Below are positions 32,338 through 34,178 of a stretch of DNA of 34,178 nucleotides, piece after piece. The number at the start of each line of letters is the position of its first letter. Position 1 is the first letter of the stretch. A program made the position numbers and the translations under genes. The notes beneath the pieces were generated by a model, which was not told where the DNA came from, searched no databases, and saw only the letters and a list, made by a program, of their open reading frames with translations. Source of the stretch: JBBRZF01 sp038236965 (lineage in GTDB: Bacteria; Acidobacteriota; Terriglobia; Terriglobales; Acidobacteriaceae); the NCBI GenBank assembly GCA_038236965.1, contig JBBRZF010000015.1:1-34178 (forward strand), given 5' to 3'.

Positions 32338-33705
32338 ATGCCTATCCGCACCATCATCGAACCATTCCGCATCAAGAGCGTAGAACCCATCCGCTGGACT
32401 ACGCGCGAGCAGCGCGAAAAACTTCTGCGCGACGCACATTACAACCTGTTCCTGCTGGCGGCGGACGACGTGTTGATCGACTTGCTGACCGATTCTGGCA
32501 CGGGAGCCATGTCGAGCTATCAATGGGGCGCGATCATGGAAGGCGACGAGAGCTACGCGGGCAGCAAGAGTTATAACCGCTTCCGCGATTCCGTGCAGGA
32601 CATCACCGGATTCAAGCATGTGATTCCGACGCACCAGGGACGCGCAGCGGAACGCATCCTGTTCTCGACCATGGTGAAGAAGGGCGATGTGGTTCCGAAC
32701 AACACGCACTTCGACACGACGCGCGCGAACTGCGAGAACGCGGGCGGCGATGCACTGGATATCGTGATTCCGGAAGGCAAACAGCCTTCGCTGGTGCATC
32801 CCTTCAAAGGCAACATGGATGTTGCCGCGCTGGAAGAGACGATCGCGAAGGTTGGGCGCGAACGCATTCCGCTGGTGATGTTGACGGTGACAAACAACTC
32901 CGGCGGCGGACAGCCAGTGTCGATGGCAAATGCGCGCGCCGTGAGCGCGGTTTGCAAAAAGCACGGCATCCCGCTGTATTTCGACGCCTGCCGTTTTGCG
33001 GAGAACGCGTACTTCATCAAGACGCGCGAAGCGGGTTACGAGAATAAGACTCCGAAACAGATCGCGCAGGAGATGTTCGCGCTGGGCGATGGATGCACGA
33101 TGTCCGCCAAGAAAGATGGCATGGCGAATATCGGTGGCTTCCTCTGCACGAACGATGATCTGCTGGCGCAACAGGAAAAAGATCTGCTGATTTTGACGGA
33201 GGGTTATCCGACCTACGGCGGGCTGGCGGGACGCGACTTGGAAGCCATCGCCGTTGGCTTACAGGAAGCGTTGCAAGAGGACTACCTGAGATACCGCATC
33301 GCATCGACGGCCTACCTTGGAAATCATATTGCCGAGCAAGGCGTTCCCATCGTGATGCCTCCTGGGGGACACGCCATCTACTTGGACGCGCGTGCGTTCG
33401 TGCCACACATTCCGCTGGAAGAATTTCCGGGCGTGGCCTTGGCGACGGAGCTGTACCTCGAGGGCGGAATAAGAACGGTAGAGATCGGCACCCTGATGTT
33501 TGGCAAAGCAGCGAAGATGGATTTGGTGAGACTCGCAATCCCGCGAAGGACGTATACGCAGAGCCATATCGACTATGTGATCGAAGTGATTCTGGAAGTC
33601 TGGAAAAAGCGAGAGCAGATCAGCGGATTGAAGCTGACCTACGAACCGCCCTTCCTGCGGCACTTCACGGCGAAGTTCGAGAAGTTGAGGGCGGCCGGAG
33701 TGTAG
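32338..33705 (+). CDS. tnaA: Tryptophanase (beta-eliminating PLP lyase; TnaA rather than tyrosine phenol-lyase)
   Basis: 455 residues, the normal tryptophanase/tyrosine phenol-lyase length. The PLP Lys is in MSAKKD (K259). The phosphate-binding PTHQGRAAE (98-105), YFDACRFAENAYFIK and PTYGGLAGRDLEA are intact. Two positions that separate the two enzymes can be read. TPL has Arg in SMERG (its R381), whereas here the segment is TVEIG with I383, as in tryptophanase. TPL has Phe in LRFFTA, whereas here it is LRHFTA with H442, as in E. coli TnaA H463. So indole + pyruvate + ammonia from tryptophan is the likely reaction. The overall sequence is, however, nearer to TPL in stretches such as DGCTMSxKKD and NIGGFLC. 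No tnaC-like leader or tnaB transporter is visible beside it. The start is ATG 32338. Confidence 0.88.
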   Translation: MPIRTIIEPFRIKSVEPIRWTTREQREKLLRDAHYNLFLLAADDVLIDLLTDSGTGAMSSYQWGAIMEGDESYAGSKSYNRFRDSVQDITGFKHVIPTHQGRAAERILFSTMVKKGDVVPNNTHFDTTRANCENAGGDALDIVIPEGKQPSLVHPFKGNMDVAALEETIAKVGRERIPLVMLTVTNNSGGGQPVSMANARAVSAVCKKHGIPLYFDACRFAENAYFIKTREAGYENKTPKQIAQEMFALGDGCTMSAKKDGMANIGGFLCTNDDLLAQQEKDLLILTEGYPTYGGLAGRDLEAIAVGLQEALQEDYLRYRIASTAYLGNHIAEQGVPIVMPPGGHAIYLDARAFVPHIPLEEFPGVALATELYLEGGIRTVEIGTLMFGKAAKMDLVRLAIPRRTYTQSHIDYVIEVILEVWKKREQISGLKLTYEPPFLRHFTAKFEKLRAAGV

Positions 33706-33868
33706 GTCAGAACCAAAGTCAAAAGATTGAACCACGAAGGGCACAAGGGACACGAAGGAACGCAAAGGATAAGGTGGGCTTAGTCAACGCGGCGGGAAAA
33801 CGAGCGACGCTGGTGCAGATCGGGGAGAGCAGAGACTAGCGTCTGCGGAGAAGAAGCAGAGTCACCGG

Positions 33869-33896
33869 CCGCGAGCGAGGGCGCTCGCGCCACATT
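33869..33896. repeat. REP-like palindrome, copy 4
   Basis: A 28-base segment is identical by eye to 23974-24001, about 9.9 kb away. Its core is GCGAGCG-AGGG-CGCTCGC followed by GCCACATT. Just upstream, near 33730-33768, lies an ACCACGAAGGGCACAAGG-type direct repeat. The 285-base gap after tnaA (33706-33990) holds these repeats, the terminator below and no gene. Confidence 0.85.
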
Positions 33897-33940
33897 TCCC
33901 AACCGTATCGGGCAAAATCAATAGCATTTTGGGGCAATGG

Positions 33941-33968
33941 AAAAGGGGTAGCTTTCGCTACCCCTTTT
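33941..33968 (-). terminator. Terminator of the cold shock protein gene
   Basis: A perfect 12-bp stem, AAAAGGGGTAGC with GCTACCCCTTTT, around TTTC lies 22 bases past the stop at 33991. The T-run on the minus strand is four bases, followed by CC. Confidence 0.75.
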
Positions 33969-33990
33969 CAGAACTTGTTGGTTCCGCTGC

Positions 33991-34178
33991 TTACAGAACC
34001 TGCACGTTCTCGGCCTGCCAGCCTTTGGGTCCCTTCACCACATTGAACGAAACAGCCTGACCTTCTTGGAGGCTGCGGAATCCGTTCGACTGAATGGCGG
34101 AGAAGTGAACAAATACGTCTTCACCATTCTGGCGGCTGATGAATCCAAAACCCTTAGCATCGTTAAACCATTTGACCG
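33991..34178 (-). CDS. Cold shock domain protein (CspA family), 5' end cut off by the window
   Basis: The last 61 residues are visible, so only the first five to seven are missing. The single OB-fold domain has VKWFNDAKGFGFIS with RNP1 (KGFGFI), RNP2 (DVFVHFSA), then NGFRSLQEGQAVSFNVVKGPKGWQAENV and a final QVL. The length and motifs match CspA-type single-stranded nucleic-acid chaperones, which bind RNA in the cytoplasm. The terminator at 33941 follows. Whether it is cold-inducible cannot be judged, since its leader is outside the window. Confidence 0.95.
   Translation of the reverse strand, partial: VKWFNDAKGFGFISRQNGEDVFVHFSAIQSNGFRSLQEGQAVSFNVVKGPKGWQAENVQVL

Noticed and set aside
32257..33171. 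304-codon minus-strand frame
   Set aside because: Antisense to tryptophanase, which matches its family over its full length.

Overview
This window looks like chromosome from an Acidobacteriota bacterium (Terriglobia / Koribacter-like). That is inferred from gene content and style, not from a marker gene: moderately high G+C, paired MacB-type permeases, several secreted proteins of a kind I associate with this phylum, strong hairpin terminators of the form AAAGCCCC...GGGGCTTT, and short-motif repeats between genes. There is no rRNA, phage, insertion sequence, integrase or CRISPR array. Gene order looks like ordinary chromosomal housekeeping with single-gene or two- to three-gene transcription units.

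Layout. Positions 1-1036 (minus) hold a cut-off type IV pseudopilin-like protein and an NTF2-like secreted protein. Positions 1120-5289 (minus) hold the most interesting part: two paralogous radical SAM enzymes of the tetraether synthase (Tes) / membrane-spanning lipid synthase (Mss) type, each with its own terminator. Positions 5668-8277 hold a secreted protein of unknown role, then a small helical protein overlapping rlpA, and a HIT hydrolase. Positions 8337-12957 (minus) hold a DehI-like protein, a disordered protein with a degenerate receiver domain, an alginate-export-type outer membrane barrel and a DUF2461 protein. Positions 13029-15899 (plus, except the minus-strand tRNA-Val) hold a small helical protein, then an ECF sigma factor, its zinc-finger anti-sigma factor and a secreted DUF3106-like protein made of 18-residue repeats. 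Positions 16183-19189 (minus) hold proline dehydrogenase, thioredoxin reductase and a secreted protein, separated by tandem repeats. Positions 19342-23709 (plus) hold a 66-residue protein, a membrane PP2C/SpoIIE phosphatase and a DEAD-box RNA helicase. Positions 24031-26535 (minus) hold two adjacent FtsX/MacB-type permeases, divergent from a PpiD-like periplasmic foldase (26716-28686). The right end holds a small secreted acidic-tailed protein, a secreted HExxH metallopeptidase, a TonB C-terminal-domain protein, tryptophanase and a cut-off cold shock protein.

How it fits together. The radical SAM pair is the best candidate for an incompletely described system. Acidobacteriota are known to make membrane-spanning iso-diabolic acid and branched tetraether lipids, whose tail-to-tail C-C bond is the kind of reaction Tes/Mss enzymes perform. 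The two copies differ in a way that suggests different jobs: the shorter keeps all the cysteine motifs of archaeal Tes, while the longer has lost one auxiliary cluster motif and gained N- and C-terminal extensions. The sigma/anti-sigma/DUF3106 trio looks like a self-contained envelope-sensing unit. Several intergenic gaps carry repeats: a 56-bp perfect tandem duplication next to the trxB terminator, a CAGTTGC heptamer array, and dispersed REP-like palindromes at three places.
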